DNA of 64,000 bases from Melampsora larici-populina 98AG31 (taxonomy: Eukaryota > Basidiomycota > Pucciniomycetes > Pucciniales > Melampsoraceae): the NCBI RefSeq assembly GCF_000204055.1, contig NW_006768768.1, positions 1,056,071 through 1,120,070 of the forward strand, given 5' to 3'. This document shows positions 47,125 to 58,019 of this stretch, piece after piece. The notes beneath the pieces are model-generated. The model was given only the letters and a program-made list of their open reading frames with translations. It did not search any database and had not been told where the DNA came from. Position 1 is the first letter of the stretch. Each line of letters opens with the position of its first letter. A program made the position numbers and the translations under genes.

Positions 47125-48035
47125 ATGGTCAACACTATTTCACCTTCTGTAGCTTCACCTTGTGTCCAATGCCGGATGGTAAACTCCTCCTGCCACTATC
47201 AAATCAATCCTGCTTGCCAAAGATGCCATAATCTAGGAATAATATGCTGTAAGTCCAATTTCTTTCTTCTATTTCTTTCTTCTTCTCTTTATAATAAGTT
47301 TCAATGTTTTTATTTAATTCTTTTACTAATTTTAATTCTTTTCTTTATTTAATTTTAATAGCCTACCCTGCAGCGCCTTCATCCAATAATTCACCTGTAC
47401 CTGATTCTCCTGCCAACAATTATCCTCCACCAAACACGCCTAATACTCCTATTAGAATAAATTTCCTTAATCCTTATAATATTAATTTAAACAACACGCC
47501 TTCAGCTCCTGATTCACCTAATCCTTCCATTACTTCATCAATTGAAACCAACTTCACCACAACTGATCCATTTTTCGAAAGATTATATGAACATAACCTG
47601 GCGTGGAAAACTGATTATATAACTTATCAGAATTGGCATTCTTGGAGGATCCTGGATGATACAATCAGACAATTCAAAGAAGCAGGCTTTGAAGTTCCAA
47701 ATATAATTAATAATCACTACCATTTGTTGCGTGCTCATTCTATAGCTGAGTATGTTTCAAGAAGGGGTGAAGACGAGTGTCTAACTGTAGCAACTTTTAT
47801 TCCATTCCTTAATCATGCTGAGCGTGCAAATGCTGCTATTTTATCCCCCTACAGTACTCCTTCTACCAATCCTCCTAATACTGAACCTCCTCTAATTAAT
47901 TATGTTAATAATAGTCCTCCTGCAATTCCTACTGTAAATTCTCCTTATACTGATTATAATTATTCTGAATATACTCCTACTATTTATGAACTTCCAAGCT
48001 GGCTTGATCCACGCCTTTTCCCTTCTTCTCCTTAA
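47125..48035 (+). CDS. Antisense ORF of element E with Zn2Cys6-like motif
   Basis: Two exons: 47125-47248 and 47362-48035, with donor GTAAGT and acceptor TTTTAATAG, 265 residues. Exon 1 encodes CVQCRMVNSSC, then seven residues on CQRCHNLGIIC. The spacing C-x2-C-x6-C-x7-C-x2-C-x6-C is that of fungal Zn2Cys6 binuclear clusters, although the usual basic residues between cysteines are missing. A Pro/Ser/Asn-rich linker follows, then a compact region (WKTDYITYQNWHSWRILDD to about NHAERANAAI) and a second Pro-rich tail. It lies between the 3' end of pol and the 3' LTR, opposite to gag-pol, with 200 bp between the two stops. It could be a transcription-factor-like regulator of the element or host; function is unproven. 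No membrane segment, so it is not an envelope-type gene. Confidence 0.7.
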
Positions 48036-48237
48036 ATTCTATATCTTTTAACTTGTACATTTTTTTAATTTTCTTTTTAAACTTCTATTATAGTTATTAT
48101 ACTGATAACTAGTGAAACATATCCTTATTTTTCTTATTTAAATCTTATCTTATATTTTTATTCTGGTCTTTTAATTCTTTTAATCTTATATATTTTTATC
48201 TTTTGAAATTAATAATATTATTAGTGTTAATTTATAT

Positions 48238-51200
48238 TTATAATTGTGCCTCTTCCTCTTCAATGCCCACCTCCTCTTCTTCTGCTAATATTGCCACACC
48301 TCTAGGATAAAATCTTTTAACATGTTCAGCAGCATATTTTCGTGATAATTGAGTTCCATCTAACTCTTCTAAAATATAAGCACCTCCCATATGTTGTTCA
48401 ACTACCTTATAAGGCCCATTCCATCTATTTTTAAATAATTTTCCCCATTGAAATTCTAAACTTTTGTTATAAGTTAATACCAAAGTTCCTTTCTCTAATG
48501 GATTTCTTAATCTATGCGCATTTTTCTTGTCCCAATATATAATTCCATCTACTCTTGCCTTCATCATCTTTTCATAAGCTTTCTTAATCAATTCTTCTCT
48601 TCCCAATAATTGTTCCATTCTTGCTTTTAATAAATCTTCTCCAGTGCAAATAATATCCCAATCAATACCTAAAAATGTCCCAGCTTCCAAATCCACGGGT
48701 AAAATTGCTAGTTGATTAAATAACATCTCATAAGGAGATAATCCAGTGGTTCTTTTCGTGGAAATCCTGTCTGCAAATAATACTTGAGGTAAAAATGTTT
48801 CCCAAGAAGTCCCAGTCTCATCACTTAATTTTACCAAAGCTCCTTTAATATCCTTATGACCTCTTTCAACCATTCCTTCTGACTGTGGCCAATATGCCGT
48901 GGATTCCCCTAATTTTGATCCTGACATAGCAATTGCATCTCTAAATACTCCTTTAAATTCAGAACCTCCATCCACAGTAAAACATTTAACAGAACCATAT
49001 CTCATTAACCATTCTTTAGTAATAAATTTAGCCACTGCAGGTGCTGTTAACTTCTTTAAAGGTGCAGCTTCTACCCATCCAGTTAAATCATCTCTAGCTA
49101 TTATAGCATAATTATAATTACCCGCCTTAATATGAATTGCATCCAAGCTTACTCTTCCAAACAAAGTACTTTCACCAGTTGCCCTTCCCATTTCTTTTTC
49201 CTTCTTTGAACTTTTCTTCTGACATATTTCACACGTCAACACCCAATCTCTAACAAATTCCTTCATTTCAGGCCACCAGAATCTTACCAAACATCTTTTA
49301 TAAGTCTCCTCAATTCCTCTATGTCCTAATTCCTCATGTAATTTCTCTAAAATAAACCTTTGTCCTTCTAAATTTGAAACAACCAATCTTCCATAAGGTA
49401 CTCCTCTTTTCTTCAATCTTTCATTCTCCACGTAATAAGAAGGAGCTCTATTCTTAAGCCTTTGAAACTCATCATCCAAGCATCCTTCAGGTCTTTTTAA
49501 AGTTGTTAAATACTCTTGTAAATATTTCCAAACACCTTCTTGCGCCCAAATTGTTCCACTCTCTTCCTCCTCTTCTTCTGATGTTAAATCCTCATTCTGC
49601 AATTTAAAACTTTCATATACTTTAATATCTTTATCCTCCTCATTAAAACTCTCAGCTGAATCTGAATCACTTCCACACATTCTTCTTGATAATCCATCTG
49701 GCATTCCAAAGCTTTTAGCATGTTTATGAACTAAATCAAATGAAAATAATTGGATGAAAGCTACCCATCTTGTCATAGCAGCATTAGGTAAACTTGGCGT
49801 GTTAATCATCTGAATTAAAGCCTTTGCATCCACTTGTAATTCAAAATGCTGACCCCATAACTTTGTTCTGAACTTCTTAAGAATCTTTGCCACGCCACAT
49901 AACTCTAATTTGGGTTGAGAATACCTTGATTCCACCTCAGTAAATACTTCTGATTCATAGAATACTGGCCTGACTTCCCCATTTCCATCTGCCTGCATTA
50001 ATACTCCTCCAGCTGCTATATGACTTGAATCCACGGCTAAAATAATTGGACTTGCTTCTTCATTATAATCCAAAGCTGATAATATTATATCTTCTCCAAC
50101 AATCTTTTTCAATAAATTAAAAGCATCCTCACACTCTTGACTCCATATAAACTCCACTTTTAATCTTGTAAGCCTTCTTAAAGGTGCTGCCAAATGACCA
50201 AAATTAGGAATAAACATTCTTACATATATACACGTGCCCAAAAATCCTAATACTTGAGTTTTATTTGTTGGAGTTGGCCAACCTTGAATCTTATTCTTCT
50301 TTTTAACTGATATACTCCTTCCTTTCTTACTTACAATATGTCCAACAATTTCCAAAGCAGGTACACACACAGCAAACTTCTTTCCAGACACAGTAAGTCC
50401 TGCTTCTTCAATCCTGAACAACATTCTTTCTAAAACCACGGCATATTCCCAAATAAATTTTCTTATACCATTATTTTCTTTTAATACTTCATTATTATAA
50501 TCTGATTCTGGTCCCTTCACGCCTCCATCATCAATAAATATTCCTACATGTTGAGGAATTTCATCTTGCAATATCCACATCATTTGAGCTTGATATACAG
50601 CTACTGAATTAGTTGCTCCTTGAGGTAATCTAGTTAATTGTAACCTTCCCAAAGGGGTTTCAAAAGTTGTTAAAGGACGTGAAAATGCAGCTAATTCCCT
50701 TTCATCATAACCTCCCATAATATCACCAAGTCCATAACAAGCTCTTCCAGCAAAGGATTCCACGAAATCTTCAGGAGCAGGTGGTACTCCAGAGTCCTTA
50801 ATTGTTACTCTATTTAATACTTGTAAATCATGTACTACCCTTAATTTTCCATCACCTTTAAGTACACAAAATACAGGACTAGTATAACTTGACGTGGATT
50901 GTTCATAAAGACCTGTTCTTATTCTTTGTCTAACTAATTCAATGAAATCATTCCTTATTGCTACAGGTATAGGAATAGGTCTAATTTGCCAAGGCTCATG
51001 TTCCACCACGGGTATTGCATAAGGTTGTCCATATGAATGCTTTAATAAACCTCTTTCTTCTTCACAATAAGCTATTGCTGCTTCCCTTAATACCAATATT
51101 AATAAGAATAATTTCCATTCCTCCTCACTTAACCATTCTGCAGGACCAAAGTTACATTGCTTAAGTCTTTCCACCGTGGTTTTCTCAGTTTCTTTGAAGG

Positions 51201-54200
51201 CTGGAGGATTTTTAATTAAAGGAGTAATATAAGGATCCCTTGATAAAGGTGGTCTTTGTAAAGGAAGATTTAAATACTGTGGCATTGGTGCATTTACAGG
51301 TTTAACCTTCTTGTCTACAGTCTTATATTTAGTACTATAACTCCTTAAATCCTTGAGTTCACGCCCTCTCCCAAATATTTCTTGATCTTCCAAGCACATA
51401 ATTAAGCTTAATTCATTTATTAAATCATAATCCACACTTTCCTTCTCAAATTGCAACCCAAATACTTCTTCTTCATCATCTTCATCTTCAACTATATCAT
51501 AATCAATACCCAAGCATAAATCACGTGCTGCATAACCTTGCCTTTCTTCAATTTCTACATTTAATTCCCTTTCCCAATTTCCTTTATCAGGTTCACATAA
51601 CCTCACCTTCATCCATACTCCTCTATTATCTTTTAATGTCATCATTTCCCCTAAGTCCTTCTTGAAATCCAATTGAACAGCATAATCAAATAAGAAAGAT
51701 CTTCCCAATATTATTGGAGTTTGACTCTCCTCAGTTACGTAAAATTGAACCAAGCCTTCAATATTCCTTCCAATTCTAACTTTAACTTTCTCAGCAATTC
51801 CACATAAAACAGTCTTCTGTCCGCCAATTCCTCTTACTGCTCCTTTAATATTAACCATAGTTTGAACAGGTAACAATTGCATAAACCTCTGAGGAATTAT
51901 ACTAATTTGAGATCCTGAATCAACCAATGCTTTCAATTTAATTTTACCAATTGTAATAGTAACATATCCCAAAGGCGTGGAATATAAAGGTGACTGAGGT
52001 AAATTAACTTCCAGAGATGAATTACTTTCAGAATCAAATTCAAAGTCAGATAAAGCTGTACTGTTAACTGCTGAAGCCATTGTTTCTTGATTCATATTTA
52101 ATCTTCTCTTTGAAACCCACTTCTTAACTTCTTCAGATACCACAGGAGAAATGGCGCATAATTCCTTAACTTGAATATCAATAACACTCTTCATTAATTT
52201 CTGAACCACATCTGTTACAACCCTTGGATTGTCTGCAAAGACTGGCCTTTCTAATTTATTCCTCTGTTCCCCGTGTCCTGGCATTATATAAGAAGGTCTG
52301 ATTGTTTTATTTGAACCTTCCTTAATGTTTCTATTATCATCATCAGCGTGAATCCTTCTCAAACTTTCCTCCATTTCATTTATTCCAGCTTCTTCAATAT
52401 TATTTTCTATATCTAAATCCATACCATCATCAATATCCTCAGCTTCTTCATTAATAGTAACCTTCTTCTTCTTAGGTTCAGCTTGAGTTACAGTCTTTCC
52501 ACTACGTGTATTTGCTGTAATATCATAAATTTTAGTTCCACCTCCTCCCAATAATTCATTCCCATTACTTCTTAATATTTCAGGCATTCTCCAATCCCCT
52601 TCAAGAATACCACAACTTGTTTTAAGCTCTTGAATTTTATCTTTACCGTCATTTTTAGTAATAATAGCTGTAGGAGTTACAGGTGGTACTACAGGTGTAT
52701 TAACATGTACAGCTGGAGTTGTTACACGTTGTTGTTGTATATTTTGACGTGTAGCATCATTGGCTTGCTGTTCAGAATATCTGATAACTTGCTGCCTAAT
52801 TCCATCTTCCCCTTGCTTAAACATTCTTACATTTCCTGAAGGTAAAAAGAAACCATCCATCCTATCTTGCAATAATCCAGCTTGCTTATCTTGAATTACC
52901 CATCTACATCTCCCTACAGTATGTCCTTCAGTATTACAATACACGCAAAAGACAGTACTTCCTTGATTTCCATTTGGAGGTGGTGGAGGTTGATAAGTAT
53001 TTTGATTATTTGTATTTGGATTTTGAGGATTATAAGGTCTATTAACATTGTTATTATTATAAGGCCTGCTATAATTAGGCTGTTGTCCTTTATAATTCTG
53101 AGCTGGAAAATTACGTGGCTGATTATTAAAATTGTTATTATTATTATAAGGTTGATTAACTCTTTGATAATTTGACGGATTTTGCTGGTGTTGAGCTCTA
53201 AAAGGTTCAGCTTGTTGATGGATTTGAGTTTGTAAAGAGTTTGAAACAGGAAGATAAGGATGTAATGCATTTACAGGTGGTAATAATAATGGAGCCTGCA
53301 CGTGATTTATATGTAAATTTCCCAAGTCACTACATAAAACCTCCATTTGCTGCGTGGCTTTTGCTTGCATTCCTCCTATTTTAGCAACTTTATTACTAGT
53401 ATCCTTTTGAATTACTTCACTTCTAACTCCAGCAATTTCATTCTTAATTGCAAACTTCTCTTCTCCAATATCCTCAAAGATTAATAAAGCTTCTTCTTCA
53501 ATATAATGATCCACAACCTTCTTTAATTTATTTAAATTAGGTAACCTATATCTTCCACTATCCACCTTCTTCATTAACTTCTTTCTAATCATTCTTTTCT
53601 TGAATTTCTTTTGAAGTTCATCAGAGAAAGCATCATAGAAATGGCGTGCAACTTCTTCATCATTTGAATCAATATAATCATGTCTTGTTAAATATTGATG
53701 AATTTTGTCGAAATTAATTCTAAATGTTTGATATTCAGCTTTATTTGTAACACCACCAGTCCTAGCAGTTCTCTCTGATAGAGTTCTTAAATGATCAATT
53801 GAATATCTTGGTTGCTCCGTGGTAGTTTGATATCTTTCAATTAATTGTTCCTTAACTTTCTTCCAACTCCATTCACCAGTTCCCCATCCATCCATTTCAC
53901 GTATTTCCTCCTTCAATTCTTCTCCAACAACAAAGCTGGTAACTTGTCTAACCATATCAAGTTCTGAGGCGCCATTTGCTTCAGCTTGACTATGATAATT
54001 AATAATAAACTTCTTAACATTCCTTCCAACTTCAAATCTAATACTTGAATCAGTATTATCAATTCTACGTGGTTTAATATGACTTCTAGCCTCCTCATTC
54101 CTTTCTTCACTACTAACATCTCCATTACTAGTTGAATCATCATCTGAAGAACTTGAAGAACTTGAATAATCTCCTCCATCATCTTCATTAATAATTTTCT

Positions 54201-54675
54201 TAATAACTTTCTTGCCTTTACTCTTTTTCACGACTTTTACCACTTCTTTTTCCTTCTCCTTCTTTTCTCTTTCTTCCTTAATTCTATTATTAGTAATAAT
54301 GTCTGCCACTTCTTTTTCTCTTTGTAAATAATATTGTTGTTGATTATAAAATTGTTGCTGCCAATCCACGTCCTCCTCATGATCAGAGGGTAATAATGGT
54401 TCTTGTTCCCTGAATCCAGTAAAAGCTGAAGGTGGAATTGGATCCTCAGAAACAGGTTGTTCTTCACGTTGTTTTCCATGAATAGTTGATCCAGAGGAAG
54501 GTCCTGGAGGTGGTGGTGGTGGTAATATATTAATAGAAGTAGAAACATCTGGAATATAAACTCTACTTCCTGAAATTCGTGGAGTTCTTTTATAATGAGA
54601 TGTTGGTGGTAATTCTAATTCCTCATCTCCATCATCCGCCACATCTTGATTATGCATTTGAATAACTGAAGACAT
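48238..54675 (-). CDS. Gag-pol polyprotein of element E
   Basis: An intact 2145-codon frame. The N-terminal 250 residues are acidic with a Lys/Glu-rich run and a poly-Ser/Asp tract. The gag helical domain covers about 240-480, then an Asn/Gln/Pro-rich linker, then a CCHC knuckle CVYCNTEGHTVGRC. The protease has LVDSGSQISIIP near residue 930. The RT has TRLPQGATNS and an FIDDGGVKGP active site in place of the usual YxDD, a form typical of a basidiomycete gypsy lineage. RNase H follows (AVDSSHIAAGGVLMQ). The integrase has an H2C2 finger (H-x3-H...CEICQKK), and D, D and E in SLDAIHIKAG, FTVDGGSEF and SEGMVERGH. No chromodomain is seen after the integrase; the tail ends acidic. All catalytic residues are present. 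The ATG at 54675 is the first Met after the leader. Confidence 0.96.
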   Translation of the reverse strand: MSSVIQMHNQDVADDGDEELELPPTSHYKRTPRISGSRVYIPDVSTSINILPPPPPPGPSSGSTIHGKQREEQPVSEDPIPPSAFTGFREQEPLLPSDHEEDVDWQQQFYNQQQYYLQREKEVADIITNNRIKEEREKKEKEKEVVKVVKKSKGKKVIKKIINEDDGGDYSSSSSSSDDDSTSNGDVSSEERNEEARSHIKPRRIDNTDSSIRFEVGRNVKKFIINYHSQAEANGASELDMVRQVTSFVVGEELKEEIREMDGWGTGEWSWKKVKEQLIERYQTTTEQPRYSIDHLRTLSERTARTGGVTNKAEYQTFRINFDKIHQYLTRHDYIDSNDEEVARHFYDAFSDELQKKFKKRMIRKKLMKKVDSGRYRLPNLNKLKKVVDHYIEEEALLIFEDIGEEKFAIKNEIAGVRSEVIQKDTSNKVAKIGGMQAKATQQMEVLCSDLGNLHINHVQAPLLLPPVNALHPYLPVSNSLQTQIHQQAEPFRAQHQQNPSNYQRVNQPYNNNNNFNNQPRNFPAQNYKGQQPNYSRPYNNNNVNRPYNPQNPNTNNQNTYQPPPPPNGNQGSTVFCVYCNTEGHTVGRCRWVIQDKQAGLLQDRMDGFFLPSGNVRMFKQGEDGIRQQVIRYSEQQANDATRQNIQQQRVTTPAVHVNTPVVPPVTPTAIITKNDGKDKIQELKTSCGILEGDWRMPEILRSNGNELLGGGGTKIYDITANTRSGKTVTQAEPKKKKVTINEEAEDIDDGMDLDIENNIEEAGINEMEESLRRIHADDDNRNIKEGSNKTIRPSYIMPGHGEQRNKLERPVFADNPRVVTDVVQKLMKSVIDIQVKELCAISPVVSEEVKKWVSKRRLNMNQETMASAVNSTALSDFEFDSESNSSLEVNLPQSPLYSTPLGYVTITIGKIKLKALVDSGSQISIIPQRFMQLLPVQTMVNIKGAVRGIGGQKTVLCGIAEKVKVRIGRNIEGLVQFYVTEESQTPIILGRSFLFDYAVQLDFKKDLGEMMTLKDNRGVWMKVRLCEPDKGNWERELNVEIEERQGYAARDLCLGIDYDIVEDEDDEEEVFGLQFEKESVDYDLINELSLIMCLEDQEIFGRGRELKDLRSYSTKYKTVDKKVKPVNAPMPQYLNLPLQRPPLSRDPYITPLIKNPPAFKETEKTTVERLKQCNFGPAEWLSEEEWKLFLLILVLREAAIAYCEEERGLLKHSYGQPYAIPVVEHEPWQIRPIPIPVAIRNDFIELVRQRIRTGLYEQSTSSYTSPVFCVLKGDGKLRVVHDLQVLNRVTIKDSGVPPAPEDFVESFAGRACYGLGDIMGGYDERELAAFSRPLTTFETPLGRLQLTRLPQGATNSVAVYQAQMMWILQDEIPQHVGIFIDDGGVKGPESDYNNEVLKENNGIRKFIWEYAVVLERMLFRIEEAGLTVSGKKFAVCVPALEIVGHIVSKKGRSISVKKKNKIQGWPTPTNKTQVLGFLGTCIYVRMFIPNFGHLAAPLRRLTRLKVEFIWSQECEDAFNLLKKIVGEDIILSALDYNEEASPIILAVDSSHIAAGGVLMQADGNGEVRPVFYESEVFTEVESRYSQPKLELCGVAKILKKFRTKLWGQHFELQVDAKALIQMINTPSLPNAAMTRWVAFIQLFSFDLVHKHAKSFGMPDGLSRRMCGSDSDSAESFNEEDKDIKVYESFKLQNEDLTSEEEEEESGTIWAQEGVWKYLQEYLTTLKRPEGCLDDEFQRLKNRAPSYYVENERLKKRGVPYGRLVVSNLEGQRFILEKLHEELGHRGIEETYKRCLVRFWWPEMKEFVRDWVLTCEICQKKSSKKEKEMGRATGESTLFGRVSLDAIHIKAGNYNYAIIARDDLTGWVEAAPLKKLTAPAVAKFITKEWLMRYGSVKCFTVDGGSEFKGVFRDAIAMSGSKLGESTAYWPQSEGMVERGHKDIKGALVKLSDETGTSWETFLPQVLFADRISTKRTTGLSPYEMLFNQLAILPVDLEAGTFLGIDWDIICTGEDLLKARMEQLLGREELIKKAYEKMMKARVDGIIYWDKKNAHRLRNPLEKGTLVLTYNKSLEFQWGKLFKNRWNGPYKVVEQHMGGAYILEELDGTQLSRKYAAEHVKRFYPRGVAILAEEEEVGIEEEEAQL

Positions 54676-54907
54676 AGCTTCTTTATATAATAAATTCTTT
54701 AAATAAGAACTAATTTTGATATATTTTTAAATGAAAATGAAAGGTAATGTTTATGATTGATTTGAATAATTTTAATTTTTAAAGATCTTCTGTTGATAAC
54801 CACGTGAATAATTTTTGTTGAATCTTGATGTAATATAATATAATTTGATTGTTGATAATGATTACAAGAGAAATTGATTTAATTATAAGTTGATTTTAAT
54901 TTGTCAA

Positions 54908-54925
54908 GCCCGGGCAGAGTCACCA
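54908..54925 (-). promoter_or_regulatory. Primer binding site of element E
   Basis: Read on the minus strand, TGGTGACTCTGCCCGGGC lies three bases inside the 5' LTR. It would pair with a tRNA ending ...CAGAGTCACCA, which resembles arginine tRNA (UCU anticodon) 3' ends; the tRNA identity is an inference. Confidence 0.7.
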
Positions 54926-54928
54926 ATA

Positions 54929-56557
54929 TGTAGAACTTATAACCCAACAAGGGTTATACAGAGCTGGAAGAGGATAATCCACTAATAAAATGACTAGTAG
55001 AAGTTGTCTAAGGACTGCTCTTCTAAAACAACACAATCAGAAAGAGCTCTGTTGTATTGAGTACTGATAAGGCACCAGAGAAATATATCTTCACACGTAA
55101 TTTAACTTCAAAAACACACTTTGTATTACTATCAACACTGCTATAGTGTTATTCCCAATTGATAACTAAAAGAAATAAGCAATATCTGATTTGATATTAT
55201 TCCCAATAAGTCTTTATGACTATAAGACTAAAGTAAATTTCTCTTTATAATTGTAATAAAGGGCGTATTTAAGTGACCAGGTACTATTAAAATAAGTTTA
55301 TAATGATAAACAAAATAATAATGGCGTAAATGATAAAGAAAAAAAGGGGAACAACAGTCCCAAAACCCTCTCAAAGTATATATAACAATGTACTAGAACT
55401 TTTACAATGGTCAACAGCCTCAAAACCAATCAAATCCGCCAAAAATTCCCTAAAAACCCTATGATGACGCAATGTAATGATTTTGTTACTAATAAATGAT
55501 GTAATTTTCACAGCTAAAAGTGATCAATGACGCAATAATATGATGTACAGCACTTCTTATGATGAATACAGGTGATTTTTTCCTTATAAACTAGCTGAAA
55601 ACCAATTTTTGAGATTACGAATTTTTTCAGATGTGCTCCAATTTTTGATTACTAAAGTGCATCTTGTAGCCCACGTGTTACTGATCATTTCTGACACCTA
55701 CATGACCTACTTCTGATGAGTGATGAGTAAGATATTGAGTTGTGAAGTTAAAGTTTTTAGTGTTACATGTGACTTGTGACTGTAAATTCGAGATTCACAC
55801 CAATTTTTTATTTGCCTTATAACTTTTTACACACACCTCCATTACTAATGATTTAAAGTGTGTACATTATGTAATCCACTCTTCTGCGTTGAATGAGCCA
55901 TCTACCAACCTATTCTGACGTCATTTGACATATGTAATTAGCTGAAAACCTCCATTTTCCACGAATTTCACCCATTTTCTTCACTTTTCACAGCTACTAC
56001 TCTCTTTTTCTTGCTTTTGTAATATGACATCATCATCTATAACCTTAAAAATCCCGAAAAATCCTCTTGGCAACTTTAAATTCCATCACTACCACTATTA
56101 CACAACCAAACTACACGTGTACCTCTTGTTTACCAACTTCGAAAAAGTGCCTTTTCCCTAATAACTTCTGTTTCTACTTATCAACCTTGAAGATTAAAAT
56201 TGTCATAGTATAATATAATGTTGTTCTTTCATATTCTAACCTCATAATACCCATAACTTTATTTTTACTAACCTAAAAACCATTTTCCAACCTTTGTACC
56301 TATAATTTCGAATTTTTCTTATGTTTTTCTTTCTTTCTTTTTGTAATAAATTTGTAAGTAAACTATAATGATCTTAATATATAATGTGAAATAAAAAATG
56401 ATGTAATGTTGACCTAATGACCAATACATAAGCCTACAAGAGCTTCAATTGATCAAAAACCTCCATTTCGAATTTTCTTTCCTGCTGAATCCTGCTAATA
56501 AACTGGTAAACTGGTAATTGTGAATTTTTTAATTGATCCTATAAATTGATCACCACA
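54929..56557 (-). repeat. 5' LTR of element E
   Basis: It has the same length as 45399-47027. The differences noticed are G/A, T/G, C/T and C/T at matching positions 46067/55617, 46330/55860, 46546/56076 and 46736/56266 (approximate). It should carry the promoter for gag-pol. Confidence 0.95.
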
Positions 56558-56561
56558 GCGG

Positions 56562-57190
56562 TAGGTGTTTTGTCTCAACATCTTGACAGACCTGCGATTC
56601 AGCATTGGAATTCTGCTCTTCAAGTGTTCAGATATCTCAAAGGCTCAATTAACTTAGGAATCACATACAATGGCAAAATCTCAAGTCGAGTATCAGGTCA
56701 GAAAAGCTTCAACTTACCAATCTCTCACTGTGACGCCGACTGGGCAGGCGACAAATCAACTCGTTGATCTACAACTGGATACATCTTCACTTTGGCTGGA
56801 GGCGCATTGTCCTGGAAGAGCCGTTTGCAACCAACTGTTGCTCTTTCCTCTACTGAAGCCGAGTACCGTGCCGTCACCGAAGCCGGTCAGGAACTGTTGT
56901 GGCTTCGGCGTATGATGGAAGCCTTTGGGTGTAAGGACTCTGATCCAACAATTCTTCAAAGCGACAATTTAGGAGCTATTCACTTAACTACAAAATCGAC
57001 TTTTCACGGAAGAACGAAACACATTGAAATACATCATCATTGGATTAGAGAAGTGGTCAAAAATGGAGATATTCAACTTCAACATTGTTCAACGGAAGAA
57101 ATGGTTGCCGACCTATTAACTAAAGCATTGGGGAAGCAGCAGTTCATCAAGTTACGTAGTAAGCTAGGTTTAATTTGTCATTTACCTTAA
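56562..57190 (+). pseudogene. RNase H part of copia B
   Basis: It continues the polyprotein after element E: GVLSQHLDRPAIQHWN, then HCDADWAGDKS, ALSSTEAEYRAV, QELLWLRRMM, SDNLGAIHL, TKHIEIHHHWIRE and ADLLTKAL, the complete copia RNase H. A TGA at 56765-56767 sits where RSTTGY should follow; CGA to TGA would explain it. The frame ends in TAA at 57188-57190. A polypurine tract CTTGAGGGGGTG (57195-57206) leads into the 3' LTR. Confidence 0.92.
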
Positions 57191-57206
57191 TGGTCTTGAG
57201 GGGGTG

Positions 57207-58014
57207 TGTTGGAGAACGAGTTCTCCGGTGTGTATCAAAACCATTAAGGTGGAAAGAACTCAACAGTTCAAGACGAACCGTTTCAAACTGATGGATGATG
57301 GGTAATGAGTTGTATGGTGATGTTATAATGGCACTGTCCGGATTGGGAGTATTAAATAAGGAATGTTAGAAGAATGTCCAGATTGGGATTAATCAAGGAG
57401 TTGGTGTTCATTTCATTTGTTTTAGATTTCGTTTGTGAAAAATTGTACTCGTGTTATCTTTTCCTTATTAACCCCTCTCCTCTTCCTTTTTGATCTTTTT
57501 CCCCCATCGAGGAAATAGATCTTAAAGGTGAGTGTTAAAAAACAACACATTCCAATTTTTCTCTTTGTTTGTGAACTTTACTAAACTACTGCGTTATCAT
57601 ACCTCTTTCATTTCTTTCTCTCAATCTTTTCTTCTTTTAGTCTTTCATTACTTTTTGTCATCCTCGTTCCCATTCAGGTTCGTGTCTCCTCGAGTTTAGT
57701 ACTCGCGTTATTGTTGTCAGCCGTTGCCTCGTCAGCACAAGGCTGAACGAGTTCTTTCACCTTTATAAAGGTTAGTAGTGATTTTGTGTGTGTGTGTGCA
57801 GTTAACCATCGAGGAAATAGATCTTAAAGTCTTTCATTACTTTTTGTCATCCTCGTTCCCATTCAGGTTCGTGTCTCCTTGAGTTTAGTACTCGCGTTAT
57901 TGTTGTCAGCCGTTGCCTCGTCAGCACAAGGCTGAACAAGTTCTTTCACCTTTATAAAGGTTTTGTCTTACTTTCGTAGAGCTTAGTGACTCCGATAGAT
58001 CGTGTTTTCTTACA
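57207..58014 (+). repeat. 3' LTR of copia B
   Basis: 808 bp, TGTTGG...TTACA, with the undisturbed target site of C at GATGTTATAATGGCAC. It has two copies of the internal CTTTATAAAGG module; the 5' LTR has three. Confidence 0.95.
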
Positions 58015-58019
58015 AGATA

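Larger units (their letters stand above)
45399..56557 (-). mobile_element. Ty3/gypsy element E, full length
   Basis: Two 1629-bp LTRs with TG...CA ends differ at about four positions by eye. The 4-bp duplication GCGG lies at 45395-45398 and 56558-56561. Removing E restores LAHAVGVLSQHLD in copia B. Transcription of gag-pol is on the minus strand, so the 5' LTR is at the right. It carries one intact 2145-aa gag-pol and an antisense ORF next to the 3' LTR. It is the youngest retrotransposon in the nest and perhaps still competent. Confidence 0.96.
21248..58014 (+). mobile_element. Ty1/copia element B inserted in gypsy A pol
   Basis: LTRs begin TGTTGGAGAACG and end TTTTCTTACA. The 5-bp duplication AGATA lies at 21243-21247 and 58015-58019. 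Removing B restores FFEEI followed by KQSYNTDPN in the pol of A. B carries an initiator-Met type primer site, gag-protease, integrase, RT and RNase H in copia order. It is itself interrupted by C, D and E; without them it is about 6.25 kb. The LTRs show three substitutions by eye plus one 93-bp tandem copy-number difference. Confidence 0.95.

Noticed and set aside
47304..47361. Start of the antisense ORF at the Met within the intron
   Set aside because: That Met lies in an AT-rich intron; the spliced start at 47125 gives the cysteine motif and correct phase.
47125..48035. Envelope gene in element E
   Set aside because: The ORF is antisense, has an intron, no signal peptide and no membrane segment.
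52882..54548. Ile/Leu/Met-rich frames on both strands
   Set aside because: They are out-of-frame shadows of the Asn/Gln/Glu-rich parts of the element E gag.
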